Assembly (NCBI GenBank): GCA_938008665.1 | Contig: CALLKA010000149.1 | Location: forward strand, 1-64,000 | Source of the DNA: an uncultured Bacteroidota bacterium | GTDB lineage: Bacteria; Bacteroidota; Bacteroidia; Chitinophagales; Chitinophagaceae | Length of the DNA: 64,000 nt | Direction: 5' to 3' | In this document: piece by piece, positions 30,306 to 38,503 of the stretch | Layout: each line of letters starts with the position of its first letter | How positions within the stretch are numbered: the stretch's first letter is position 1 | Notes under the pieces: generated by a model | The model's input: the letters and a program-made list of their open reading frames with translations, nothing else | What the model was told of the DNA's origin: nothing | Databases searched by the model: none | Position numbers and translations under genes: made by a program

Positions 30306-30330
30306 GCCGTCCCGAGTAAATCAGGACGGC
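30306..30330 (-). terminator. intrinsic terminator of the tRNA-like RNA
   Basis: Ten-base-pair GC-rich stem (30306-30315 with 30321-30330), five-base loop, followed on the minus strand by TTTTTTATTT. The pair 30313/30323 is G-U on the minus strand but a C-A mismatch on the plus strand, which indicates minus-strand use. It may also stop the plus-strand GH20 transcript (TTTT follows on that side). Confidence 0.88.
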
Positions 30331-30340
30331 TTTTAAGTTG

Positions 30341-30504
30341 CTGTAGGGGGAGGGATCGAACCTCCAAATGGCAGTTAGCTATAACACAAAGTTCAGTGGT
30401 CGACCCTGGTCGCCTATTGCTAGACGGCTCTATGTTACGTTTATCCCGTGATCCCCACCTCCGAGACAAGGAGGCATGTCTGCCAAAAATTTCATCACCC
30501 CACA
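30341..30504 (-). ncRNA. tRNA-like RNA (164 nt) with a 92-nt insertion in the variable-arm position
   Basis: On the minus strand: 7-bp acceptor (30498-30504 with 30342-30348, extendable by 30505/30341); U8-G9; a 3-bp D stem (30493-30495 with 30476-30478) around a 14-nt loop containing GGCAGA, as in tRNA-Leu; a 5-bp anticodon stem (30470-30474 with 30458-30462) with loop TTGTCTC; and a canonical T arm (30361-30365 with 30349-30353, loop TTCGATC). Between the anticodon and T arms are 92 nt instead of the normal 4-24, with a 10-bp stem (30428-30437 with 30382-30391) and an inner hairpin (30422-30426 with 30411-30415). G-U pairs in the acceptor, long stem, inner hairpin and terminator become C-A mismatches on the other strand, so the minus strand is the RNA. 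The apparent anticodon GUC, pyrimidine at 37 and Leu-like D arm do not fit a normal decoding tRNA. No CCA is encoded. Function unknown. Confidence 0.7.
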
Positions 30505-30662
30505 GTATTTAAGAACTATTCATTTGAGTTTTTCTACTTATTTCCCTCATTTGATAAATCAAAACTAAAGTATTGGCCTATATGTTGCAAATATTTTAAT
30601 CATTTATTTTAAAATATAGAAAATGTTTAATAAATTGCTATTATATTTAAAAATAGTTAAAA

Positions 30663-31151
30663 ATGGAGCCAAAAAATACCCCAAAATTGAACATTGACAA
30701 AAGCTTGGATAAGCTGGATTTGCAAATAATTCAAGCAATGATGGAGGATGCCGAAGTTTCCTATGCGGATTTAGGTAAACTGTTTTTTGTTTCAGGGGGT
30801 ACCATTCATGTGCGTATCAAGAAATTAGAGGAGTTGGGCATTGTAAAGGGTAAACGCTTAGCAGTGGATTTAAAAGTGTTGGGTTACGACATTATCGCCT
30901 TTATTGGGATCTACCTTGAAAAAAGTTCCATGTATGATAATGTTGCACAAGCTTTAAAAAACATACCACAGGTGGTTCGGGTAAATTATACCACCGGTAA
31001 TTATAGCATGTTTGTTGAAATTGTATGCAAGGATATGCAACAACTTCGATTTGTACTTCACGATGAACTTCAAAATATTAAAGGAATTGAGCGCACGGAA
31101 ACTTTGATCTCATTGGAGGAAAGTTTTTCCCGTAATGTGAAGATTGTTTAA
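30663..31151 (+). CDS. Lrp/AsnC family transcriptional regulator
   Basis: 162 aa, usual length. N-terminal winged HTH (LDKLDLQIIQAMMEDAEVSYADLGKLFFVSGGTIHVRIKKLEELGI) and C-terminal RAM domain (VNYTTGNYSMFVEIVCKDMQQLRFVLHDELQNIKGI). Members sense amino acids or related small ligands and often autoregulate. Divergent from the tRNA-like RNA, with 158 bp between; the molybdenum hydroxylase genes follow 34 nt downstream, so it may control either side. Confidence 0.92.
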   Translation: MEPKNTPKLNIDKSLDKLDLQIIQAMMEDAEVSYADLGKLFFVSGGTIHVRIKKLEELGIVKGKRLAVDLKVLGYDIIAFIGIYLEKSSMYDNVAQALKNIPQVVRVNYTTGNYSMFVEIVCKDMQQLRFVLHDELQNIKGIERTETLISLEESFSRNVKIV

Positions 31152-31185
31152 TTTTTCAATTGTAAATTACATCAAATCTTTTTTT

Positions 31186-31791
31186 ATGAAACCTTGTTTT
31201 CAAGAGGATGGGCGTCGTAGTTTTTTAAAAAAATCGACGGCCTTGGTTGCAATGTATTTAACACCCAGTGTTTTTGTTAAAGCATTTGCTGTGGATACGA
31301 TTGTTCCAATGCCTATACCGAAAGAAAAATTAACGATCACTATTAATGGTAAAAAACTAAACCTTGAAATTGATGCGAGAACTACTTTGCTCAATTTATT
31401 AAGAGAGGAGTTAGCGTTTACAGGTACTAAAAAAGGTTGTGAGATGGGGCAGTGTGGTGCTTGTACAATTCATATTAATGGTAAGCGTACAAAATCATGT
31501 ATGCAATTAGCTTTGACTCATCAAAATAATAAAATAACAACCATCGAAGGATTGAGTGAAGGTGAAAAGTTACATCCAATGCAAGCCGCGTTTATAAAAC
31601 ACGATGCTTTTCAATGTGGCTATTGCACTTCAGGTCAAATCATGTCAGCCGTTACTTGTGTTAGAGAAGGTAATGCTAAATCAAGGGCAAGTATTCAAGC
31701 TTATATGGATACCAATATTTGCAGATGCGGTGCTTATCAAAACATTGTGGATGCGATTGCTGAAGTAGCCAAAACCGGTGTTAAAATTTAA
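31186..31791 (+). CDS. [2Fe-2S] small subunit of a molybdenum hydroxylase, Tat-exported
   Basis: 201 aa from the ATG at 31186; an in-frame TTG at 31144 overlaps the lrp stop and is unlikely. Residues about 10-35 form a twin-arginine signal (GRRSFLKKSTALVAMYL). The plant-type ferredoxin cluster motif follows (CEMGQCGACTIHINGKRTKSC) and then the second cluster domain (FQCGYCTSGQIM and CRCGAYQNI). Belongs to the xanthine dehydrogenase/aldehyde oxidase/isoquinoline 1-oxidoreductase alpha family. The large subunit is 18 nt downstream; no FAD subunit is present. Confidence 0.92.
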   Translation: MKPCFQEDGRRSFLKKSTALVAMYLTPSVFVKAFAVDTIVPMPIPKEKLTITINGKKLNLEIDARTTLLNLLREELAFTGTKKGCEMGQCGACTIHINGKRTKSCMQLALTHQNNKITTIEGLSEGEKLHPMQAAFIKHDAFQCGYCTSGQIMSAVTCVREGNAKSRASIQAYMDTNICRCGAYQNIVDAIAEVAKTGVKI

Positions 31792-31809
31792 CCTTATCAA
31801 TTCAAGAAA

Positions 31810-34050
31810 ATGAAATCAAATAATAATACAATATTCTGGGAAGATGAGCGCGTGGATGGTGCTGATAAAGTAAATGGAAAAGCAAAATATGCAGCGGAGC
31901 ATAGTTTACCCAATATGGCATATGCTGTTTTTGTTACAAGTAGCATTGCAAAAGGTACCATTAAAAATATAGATACTTCCAAAGCATTAGCGATGCCTGG
32001 TGTTTTAGATGTGATTTATTATGCCAATTGTCCTAGTGTACTTGGTTATATTTCCAATGCTGCTGAACGCCCTAAAAATGCAATGGAGTGGCGCGGTCAT
32101 AAAGTTTTACATGATAATAAAGTGCGTTTTTTTGGCCAACCCATTGCACTCGTTGTTGCGGATAGTTTTGAAAGTGCAAATGCAGCTATACGTTTTGTTA
32201 AAGCGGAGTATGCGTCTGAAAGTTTTGAAACTAATTTTGATAAAGCAAGATTGGATACGAAAAATTTGAAAATAAACAGTAATTATAAACGCGGAACAGA
32301 AAAAAAGTTTAAAGAAGCCTTTGCATTTGTTGAATCTGAATTTAATATTCCTATTGAGGTGCACAATGCAATGGAATTGTTTGCGACTATTGCGCATTGG
32401 GAAGGAGAGGATAAGGTTACTTTATATGATAAAACGCAAGGTCCAAAAAGTACCCAATTTACAGTGTCCAGAACTTTTGGTATTCCAGATAAAAATGTAA
32501 GAGTGATTGCTGAAAATGTGGGTGGTGCTTTTGGAAGTGGTTTAAGAAGTTGGGCCAATGTGCCTGCTGCTTGTATCGCTGCAAAAAAACTAAATCGTCC
32601 AGTGAAGTTAGTACTCACACGTCCGCAAATGTTTTCATTGGTTGGTTACCGACCACAATCTTGGCAAAAATTGGGCATTGGCGCAGATGCTGCTGGTAAT
32701 TTTGTGGGGATTAGCCATGAAGCCATTACGAATACTTCCAGGTATGAGGACTTCAGAGAAGGAATTGTGGATGCTTCAAAATTTTTATACGCGTGTGAAA
32801 ATGTAGATACTAAATATAACCTACTTCCACTTGATTTGAGTACGCCTGTATGGATGCGTGGTCCTGGAGAAGCAAGCGGATGTTTTGCATTAGAGAGTGC
32901 GATTGATGAACTTTCTTATAAATTAAAGATGGATCCGATTGAATTAAGATTAAAAAATTACACAACAATTAATCCTGAAAATAAATTACCATTCTCTGAT
33001 ATTAATTTAAAAGATTGTTACGCGTATGGTAAAAATAAAATAGGTTGGAAAAATCGTCCTACTGTTCCTGGTTCCTTAAAGGAAAATGGCATGCTGATTG
33101 GTTATGGCATGGCCGTGGGCATTTTTGGTGCAGGCAAGGGTTCCGCGTCAGTAAGAATAGTTTTAAGTAATGATGGTAAATTATTATTAGAATGTGGCGT
33201 AAGTGATATGGGTCCAGGTACGACCACAGCTATGACCATACTTGCTTCAGAGGCTATGCAAATGCCCATTCAAAAAATTAAATTTAAACTAGGAGACTCT
33301 GATTTACCTCCAGGTCCTTCGCAAGGAGGATCAGGTACTACATCAACTGTGGGATCGGCTGTTGATTTGGCTTGTAAAACATTACAACAAAAATTAAAGG
33401 AGATTGCCATTAAATCTGCGCCTTTATTTGCTGGTATGAATGCGGAAGTGTTGGAGGTTAAAAATGAAATGGTGATTTCAAAAAGCGATGCGAATATAAA
33501 AATGGCTATTGTTGATCTATTAAAATTAGCCAATCAAGATAAAATTGATTTAACCATTACTTCTAATGGTAAAACCGCAGCGCAATTAAAATTCACGAGT
33601 AATTCTTTTTCAGCGCATTTTGTAAAATTGGGGGTGAATCCAAAAGATGGCACGATAAAAATATTACAAGTAGTTACTACAGGTGATGCAGGAAAAATAA
33701 TTAGTCCTAAAACAGCACGTAGTCAAATGTTGGGCGGGGTAGTAGGCGGTATCGGTATGGCACTTTCTGAAAAACTAGAAATTGATCATAAAACTGGACA
33801 AATCATCAATGCCAGCTTTGGTGGTTATCACGTGCCACTGCATTCACACATTCCACCAACGGATGTTTGGTTTGTAAACAAGCCGGATCATAATATTAAT
33901 GATATTGGTGCCAAAGGTATTGGTGAAATTGCATTGATTGGTTTAGCGGCTGCAATTACCAACGCAGTATATAACGCCACCGGGAAAAGGGTGCGCGATC
34001 TTCCTATAACACCTGAAAAATTAGGATTTAAAAGCAAGCAATCGTTATAA
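31810..34050 (+). CDS. molybdopterin-binding large subunit, xanthine dehydrogenase/aldehyde oxidase family
   Basis: 746 aa. Typical family segments: VDGADKVNGKAKYAAEH at the N-terminus, GGAFGSGLRSW (about residue 240), WMRGPGEASGCFALESAIDELS (about 350), GGSGTTSTVGSAVD (about 510) and the C-terminal AKGIGEIALIGLAAAITNAVYNATG with the catalytic Glu in KGIGE. No signal peptide of its own, so if the enzyme works in the periplasm it must be carried out by the Tat signal of the small subunit. Substrate (aldehyde, purine or N-heterocycle) unknown. Confidence 0.92.
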   Translation: MKSNNNTIFWEDERVDGADKVNGKAKYAAEHSLPNMAYAVFVTSSIAKGTIKNIDTSKALAMPGVLDVIYYANCPSVLGYISNAAERPKNAMEWRGHKVLHDNKVRFFGQPIALVVADSFESANAAIRFVKAEYASESFETNFDKARLDTKNLKINSNYKRGTEKKFKEAFAFVESEFNIPIEVHNAMELFATIAHWEGEDKVTLYDKTQGPKSTQFTVSRTFGIPDKNVRVIAENVGGAFGSGLRSWANVPAACIAAKKLNRPVKLVLTRPQMFSLVGYRPQSWQKLGIGADAAGNFVGISHEAITNTSRYEDFREGIVDASKFLYACENVDTKYNLLPLDLSTPVWMRGPGEASGCFALESAIDELSYKLKMDPIELRLKNYTTINPENKLPFSDINLKDCYAYGKNKIGWKNRPTVPGSLKENGMLIGYGMAVGIFGAGKGSASVRIVLSNDGKLLLECGVSDMGPGTTTAMTILASEAMQMPIQKIKFKLGDSDLPPGPSQGGSGTTSTVGSAVDLACKTLQQKLKEIAIKSAPLFAGMNAEVLEVKNEMVISKSDANIKMAIVDLLKLANQDKIDLTITSNGKTAAQLKFTSNSFSAHFVKLGVNPKDGTIKILQVVTTGDAGKIISPKTARSQMLGGVVGGIGMALSEKLEIDHKTGQIINASFGGYHVPLHSHIPPTDVWFVNKPDHNINDIGAKGIGEIALIGLAAAITNAVYNATGKRVRDLPITPEKLGFKSKQSL

Positions 34051-34056
34051 ATTTAA

Positions 34057-35841
34057 TTATAATTTATATCCATCATCTGCTACTAATTGCGCGCAAATAC
34101 GTCTGCGTGCTTCTTTGCTATTGAATGAATCCACTTTAGTGAATCTTTTTAAACCAATATTCATCATGCGTAATTCATCGCCTTCTGCAAAACTATTTAA
34201 GGCATCCTTACCTGCTTTATTGATTGCATCGGCTGCATCATAAATATAAGTACGAACAATATCAGCTTGAATGGAAGTAGCCGCTTCACCTTTCATAGCA
34301 GTTAATTTTTCTAATCTCAATAAAGCAGATTCAGCATGATAAGTAATGATGGACATATCCGCAATATTCATTAATATTTCTTGCTCCTTGTTTAAGGTCA
34401 TCATTAATTTTTGTACGGCTGCACCTGCCACCATTAAAATACATTTCTTAAAATTTGCAATGGTTTTTTTCTCTTTTGCAAATGCGCCTTCCTCTTCTGA
34501 GCCAAAATCAGGAATACTCATTAATTCTTGTTGCACACTCATCGCTGGCCCCATTAAATCTAATTTTCCTTTCATGGCGCGTTTCAAAACCATATCCACA
34601 GTTAGCAATCTATTGATTTCATTGGTCCCTTCGTAAATACGATTGATACGACTATCACGATACGCTTTTGAAATTTGATATTCATCACTGTATCCATTGC
34701 CGCCATGTACTTGCACACCTTCATCTACCACATAATCCAACACTTCACTTCCAAACACTTTTAAAATGGCACACTCAATAGCATATTCTTCTGCAGCACC
34801 TAATAAGGATTCAGACAATGTTTTTCCAGAAGCTAATAATAATTGCTCTTGCTCATCAATATGATGCGATACTCTGTATAATGCTGTTTCACCCACCCAC
34901 ATTCTTATCGCCATTTCAGCTAACTTATGTCGGATAGCACCAAACTTTACAATCGGCAATTTAAATTGCTCTCTTGTTTTTGCATATTGAATAGTAACGC
35001 TTAATGCGCGTCTTGCACCACCTAAGGTTGCAGCACCTAATTTCAATCGACCAATATTTAAAATATTGAATGCGATAATATGTCCTTTACCAATTTCACC
35101 TAATACATTTTCAACGGGTACTTTACAATCTTGAAAATATAATTGCACTGTTGATGAACCCTTAATTCCCATTTTATGTTCCTCAGGTCCTTGCGTAAAA
35201 CCTTCGGTGCCACGTTCAATAATAAATGCAGTGAAATGTTCTCCATCTATTTTTGCAAACACGGTATAAATATCTGCAAAGCCACCATTCGTGATCCAAC
35301 ATTTTTGGCCATTCAAAATATAATGTTTCCCATCGGCAGATAATATTGCAGTTGTTTTTGCACTCAAGGCATCTGATCCTGCATTGGGTTCCGTTAAACC
35401 ATAGGAGCCTTTGTATTCACCACTTGCTAATTTTGGCACATACTTTTCTTTTTGCGCATCCGTACCAAAATATAAAATGGGTAAGGTACCAATACCTGTA
35501 TGTGCTGCATTTGCTACGGAAAAGGAATACCCGCCGCCTAAATATTCGGCAACAATGACTGCAGTTACAAAATCTTTTCCAGAGCCACCATATACTTCAG
35601 GTACTGTAATACCTAGTAAGCCTTGTTCACCTGCTTTTTCTAATAAAGAGGGCATTAAGCCTGGTTCTAATTTATCAATACGTTCAACTACAGGTAACAC
35701 TTCGGTGTCAATGAATTGATTACACATATCTCGTACCATGAGTTGTTCCTCATTAAACTCCTCAGGAATAAATATATCCTTTGCGTTTACTTCCTTGATA
35801 ATCCATTCGCCACCTTTGATGACTGATTGTATGGTTTCCAT
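34057..35841 (-). CDS. acyl-CoA dehydrogenase with C-terminal extension
   Basis: 594 aa, longer than the 380-aa core but usual for this Bacteroidota group. Core features: YGLTEPNAGSDA (FAD/substrate binding), WITNGGFADIYTVFAKID, and the catalytic region YEGTNEINRLLTVD near residue 410. About 180 helical residues follow. Oxidises acyl-CoA to enoyl-CoA in beta-oxidation, passing electrons to ETF. Converges on the molybdoenzyme gene. The MarR gene 88 nt upstream on the same strand may regulate it. Confidence 0.93.
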   Translation of the reverse strand: METIQSVIKGGEWIIKEVNAKDIFIPEEFNEEQLMVRDMCNQFIDTEVLPVVERIDKLEPGLMPSLLEKAGEQGLLGITVPEVYGGSGKDFVTAVIVAEYLGGGYSFSVANAAHTGIGTLPILYFGTDAQKEKYVPKLASGEYKGSYGLTEPNAGSDALSAKTTAILSADGKHYILNGQKCWITNGGFADIYTVFAKIDGEHFTAFIIERGTEGFTQGPEEHKMGIKGSSTVQLYFQDCKVPVENVLGEIGKGHIIAFNILNIGRLKLGAATLGGARRALSVTIQYAKTREQFKLPIVKFGAIRHKLAEMAIRMWVGETALYRVSHHIDEQEQLLLASGKTLSESLLGAAEEYAIECAILKVFGSEVLDYVVDEGVQVHGGNGYSDEYQISKAYRDSRINRIYEGTNEINRLLTVDMVLKRAMKGKLDLMGPAMSVQQELMSIPDFGSEEEGAFAKEKKTIANFKKCILMVAGAAVQKLMMTLNKEQEILMNIADMSIITYHAESALLRLEKLTAMKGEAATSIQADIVRTYIYDAADAINKAGKDALNSFAEGDELRMMNIGLKRFTKVDSFNSKEARRRICAQLVADDGYKL

Positions 35842-35929
35842 AAAAATTTATTTATAAGTTATTTTTTTACTCTTTTTTATTGCTACGCGTCAATATATTT
35901 TAATGCTATTATTTAATATCAGCACTTAT

Positions 35930-36385
35930 TTATACCAAATCTTTATTGGTTAAATTATCATACACGCGTTGTAAAACATTTTTTACTACTTCAATTTCTT
36001 CCTTTGAAATATTTTGTAATGACTCATTCATTGTCTTATTCGCCAACTCATAAGTGATTTGCTGTAATGGCTTTGCAGTGTCCGTTAAATAAACCAAATT
36101 AATACGTCGATCATCTTTGGATGCAATACGTGTTACTAATTCTTGTTTTTCTAAATTATCAATGAGGCGGGTAGTACTTGCTTTGTCTCTAAAAGTTCGG
36201 TTGCCTAGTTCAAGTTGACTAAGGCCATCTTCCTTCCATAAATGATATAATACGGACCATTGTTCAATGGTGATTTCTAATCCTGCATTGCGGAAATTTT
36301 TTTGAAGACGTCGGGCAACTGCGGTGGTTGCCATGCCATTAATGACACTGTAAAGTTCGCCGCGTTTGAATTGGTTGTTTGACAT
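35930..36385 (-). CDS. MarR family transcriptional regulator
   Basis: 151 aa from the ATG at 36385; a TTG at 36418 would add 11 residues through the operator and is unlikely. Winged-HTH core: ITIEQWSVLYHLWKEDGLSQLELGNRTFRDKASTTRLIDNLEKQELVTR, followed by KDDRRINLVYLTD (wing). Likely controls the downstream acyl-CoA dehydrogenase and itself. A 16-bp inverted repeat immediately upstream of the start is the probable binding site. Confidence 0.9.
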   Translation of the reverse strand: MSNNQFKRGELYSVINGMATTAVARRLQKNFRNAGLEITIEQWSVLYHLWKEDGLSQLELGNRTFRDKASTTRLIDNLEKQELVTRIASKDDRRINLVYLTDTAKPLQQITYELANKTMNESLQNISKEEIEVVKNVLQRVYDNLTNKDLV

Positions 36386-36389
36386 ATAG

Positions 36390-36405
36390 TTAGTTATGCA
36401 ACTAA
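36390..36405 (-). promoter_or_regulatory. MarR-type operator (TTAGTT-N4-AACTAA)
   Basis: A perfect 6-bp inverted repeat with a 4-nt centre, ending 4 bp upstream of the MarR start. Size and sequence (TTAGTTGC/AACTAA type) match sites bound by MarR dimers; binding here would block transcription initiation or elongation. Confidence 0.6.
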
Positions 36406-36497
36406 TATAAAAGTACAACCTTTTTTAATGATTTTGGGCAATTTTTGGGTCATTTTGACCAAAAAAGGGGGATTTTGGGTTTCCTTGAAATGGGCGC

Positions 36498-37646
36498 TTA
36501 CATTCTGTCTTTGCGTCTAATTTTTATGCGAATTGCATTTTCTATGGCTTCATTGGCAACCAAAATTAAGTAGCCACCGCCACCAGCGCCTGATAACTTG
36601 TATCCAAAACTTTTGGAGGCATATTTATTAATAATGGGTGTGATGGTTTCGTCAACCATATTCGGGAACATGGCAATCTGCGCATGAAAAGAAGCAAGAA
36701 AAGCAGTTCCAAAAGCAGCCACATCTTTTATTTGAATCGCATTCCAACATTGAATTGCGGCATCTGCTAAATTTTTTGCGCCAGCTTCTGTAATATTTGT
36801 ATTCGCCAATACATCATAATTACTACCTCTTGGATCAAGTGGAATTAAGTAAAGATGTTCCTCTAGCCAACTTAATATAGATTCATCTTCTATTGATTTT
36901 ATTTCAGAAGGCCAATAACTATCTTGACTATAATGATAATAATTTAAACAAGGCATCACAATACCCAATGCATCTTGAGAACCAGCAACATTTAATGTGC
37001 CTGGAGGATTTTCATAACTAAAAAGAATTTTACTCAATTGTACGGGGTCCCCCTCAGGTAATTGTGCTTTCCATAATTCAATGGCTTTGTTTCTTGTACT
37101 GCTCGCCATACCACTTCGGTTATTAAATTCAATGGTAGGTTCAATGGATACAGTAAGCACTGGGCCTGGATATAATTTGTTTACGTAAGGTTGGTCCAGC
37201 CATCCACCTGCTAAATCTATGCGAAATGGAATGATGGAATTGGTTCTTAAACTGGTTGTTGATCTTGCAGGAAGTCCGTCACTAGGAATTCTATCCAATA
37301 CAATTAATTCAATATTTTTTGTTTTGCATAGTTCAATTTTATTCGGCGTATTCCCATCCTCATTCACCACAAAAACATTCGGCTTAATTTCTTCCAATTC
37401 TTCTAAAAAATCAAGAATACCATTTCCTTTATTAATCTTACACTCTTTAACACATGCAAGTGATTCAATCATGTACTTTCTTTCATCTTGGGTGATCACG
37501 GGGTATCTACCTTTAAGATTATATACCGTTTTATCTGAGCCAATACAAACGTATAAATCACCATAAGAAGCAGCACTTTTTAAAAAAGCAATATGCCCAC
37601 TATGTAATAAATCAAAACAGCCGCTGACTAGTACTTTCTTTTGCAT
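36498..37646 (-). CDS. nucleotidyltransferase-GHMP kinase fusion
   Basis: 382 aa. Residues 1-130 are a cytidylyl/adenylyltransferase Rossmann domain: VSGCFDLLHSGHIAFLK carries the HxGH motif, and RYPVITQDERKYMIESL follows. From about 133 a GHMP kinase domain starts (RTNSIIPFRIDLAGGWLDQP), with a motif-2-like SGMASSTRNKAIELW near 185 and motif 3 SGAGGGGYLILV near 360. The pairing of sugar kinase and nucleotide transfer recalls the bifunctional HldE and Fkp enzymes, but the domain families differ, so the likely job is making an activated sugar (heptose- or fucose-like); the substrate is not identified. Isolated between the MarR gene and the SDR cluster. Confidence 0.72.
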   Translation of the reverse strand: MQKKVLVSGCFDLLHSGHIAFLKSAASYGDLYVCIGSDKTVYNLKGRYPVITQDERKYMIESLACVKECKINKGNGILDFLEELEEIKPNVFVVNEDGNTPNKIELCKTKNIELIVLDRIPSDGLPARSTTSLRTNSIIPFRIDLAGGWLDQPYVNKLYPGPVLTVSIEPTIEFNNRSGMASSTRNKAIELWKAQLPEGDPVQLSKILFSYENPPGTLNVAGSQDALGIVMPCLNYYHYSQDSYWPSEIKSIEDESILSWLEEHLYLIPLDPRGSNYDVLANTNITEAGAKNLADAAIQCWNAIQIKDVAAFGTAFLASFHAQIAMFPNMVDETITPIINKYASKSFGYKLSGAGGGGYLILVANEAIENAIRIKIRRKDRM

Positions 37647-37720
37647 AGGATCAAAGTAGGTTAAATTGAAAGTGCAATTTAATTCAAAGGGCCAAGAATT
37701 AGTTATTTAGTTTTTTTCGA

Positions 37721-38500
37721 TTATAAAGTTCTGTCTAAATGCGTATAGCCGCCATCTACGTATACCAGTTGTCCTGTTGTATGACTGGATGCATTGGAAA
37801 GTAAAAAGGCAACCGTATTGGCTATTTCTTCTTTTGTAGTAAAACGCTTTCCTAATGGAATTTTTGATTGTATCTGTGCTAGTTTTTCTTCCGGGTTCGG
37901 TAAAGTTTTAATCCATTTATCATAGAGTGGTGTAAAGCACTCAGCTACGATGACTGAATTTACACGAATGCCATACTTTAATAATTCCACTGCCCATTCT
38001 CTGGTTAAAGCATTCCTTGCACCATTTGCTGCAGCATAGCCTGATGTTTCACCTTGTCCTGTGTCGGCTACTTTTGAACTTATATTTACAATACTTCCGT
38101 TTGCAATTTTTAAATAGGGAAGTGCATGGTGTGCTAATAGATAATAATGCACTACATTTTTTTGTAGGCTTGACATAAAACCTTCATAGTTCCCGTTCTC
38201 TAAATTAATTGAATCATTCACACCCGCATTATTGACTAATCCATCAATGCGTCCATGCATTTCGGCAATTGCTTTGATTGCATTTTCACATTGTATCGGA
38301 TCACTTAATTCAGCGACCACTTGACTTGCTTTATATCCTTTTGCTTGCAAACTTGCGACTAAGTTATTGTTATCGTTTTCGTCGCGTCCAATAATTACAG
38401 GTATTGCGCCTTCCTGTGCTAATATGGTAGTGATGCCTTCGCCAATGCCTTTAGCGCCTCCGGAAACAATAATTACTTTTTCTTGCAAATGTAAATTCAT
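37721..38500 (-). CDS. SDR oxidoreductase with YxxxN in place of YxxxK, L-fucose dehydrogenase-like
   Basis: 259 aa. NAD-binding SGGAKGIGEG and NNAG are normal, and S is present in NISSK, but the catalytic motif reads YAAANG (codon AAT), so the usual Lys is Asn. The C-terminal half has the form VVAECFTPLYDKWIKTLPNPEEKL, seen in L-fucose dehydrogenase-like SDRs of sugar oxidation clusters. Downstream in the same direction as the FAH and SDR genes, 3 nt after the FAH stop. Likely oxidises a 6-deoxysugar or its ketodeoxy acid. Confidence 0.75.
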   Translation of the reverse strand: MNLHLQEKVIIVSGGAKGIGEGITTILAQEGAIPVIIGRDENDNNNLVASLQAKGYKASQVVAELSDPIQCENAIKAIAEMHGRIDGLVNNAGVNDSINLENGNYEGFMSSLQKNVVHYYLLAHHALPYLKIANGSIVNISSKVADTGQGETSGYAAANGARNALTREWAVELLKYGIRVNSVIVAECFTPLYDKWIKTLPNPEEKLAQIQSKIPLGKRFTTKEEIANTVAFLLSNASSHTTGQLVYVDGGYTHLDRTL

Positions 38501-38503
38501 GAT

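Larger units (their letters stand above)
30253..30662. other. 410-bp intergenic region with a minus-strand structured RNA
   Basis: Contains a terminator hairpin (30306-30330), the tRNA-like RNA (30341-30504) and about 155 AT-rich bases (30507-30662) that must hold divergent promoters for that RNA and the Lrp-type gene. No protein ORF of note. Confidence 0.7.

Noticed and set aside
30341..30504. Ordinary tRNA-Leu, tRNA-Asp or tmRNA
   Set aside because: The variable region of 92 nt, the GUC loop with pyrimidine at 37, and the total length do not fit a decoding tRNA, and there is no tag-coding region or TLD layout for tmRNA.
30341..30504. Group I intron in a tRNA
   Set aside because: The insert is about 92 nt and lies after the anticodon stem, not in the anticodon loop, and no intron core is visible.
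36430..36475. G-rich repeat and imperfect hairpin between the marR and kinase-fusion genes
   Set aside because: The stem is short and has a bulge, and T tracts are poor; at best a weak terminator.
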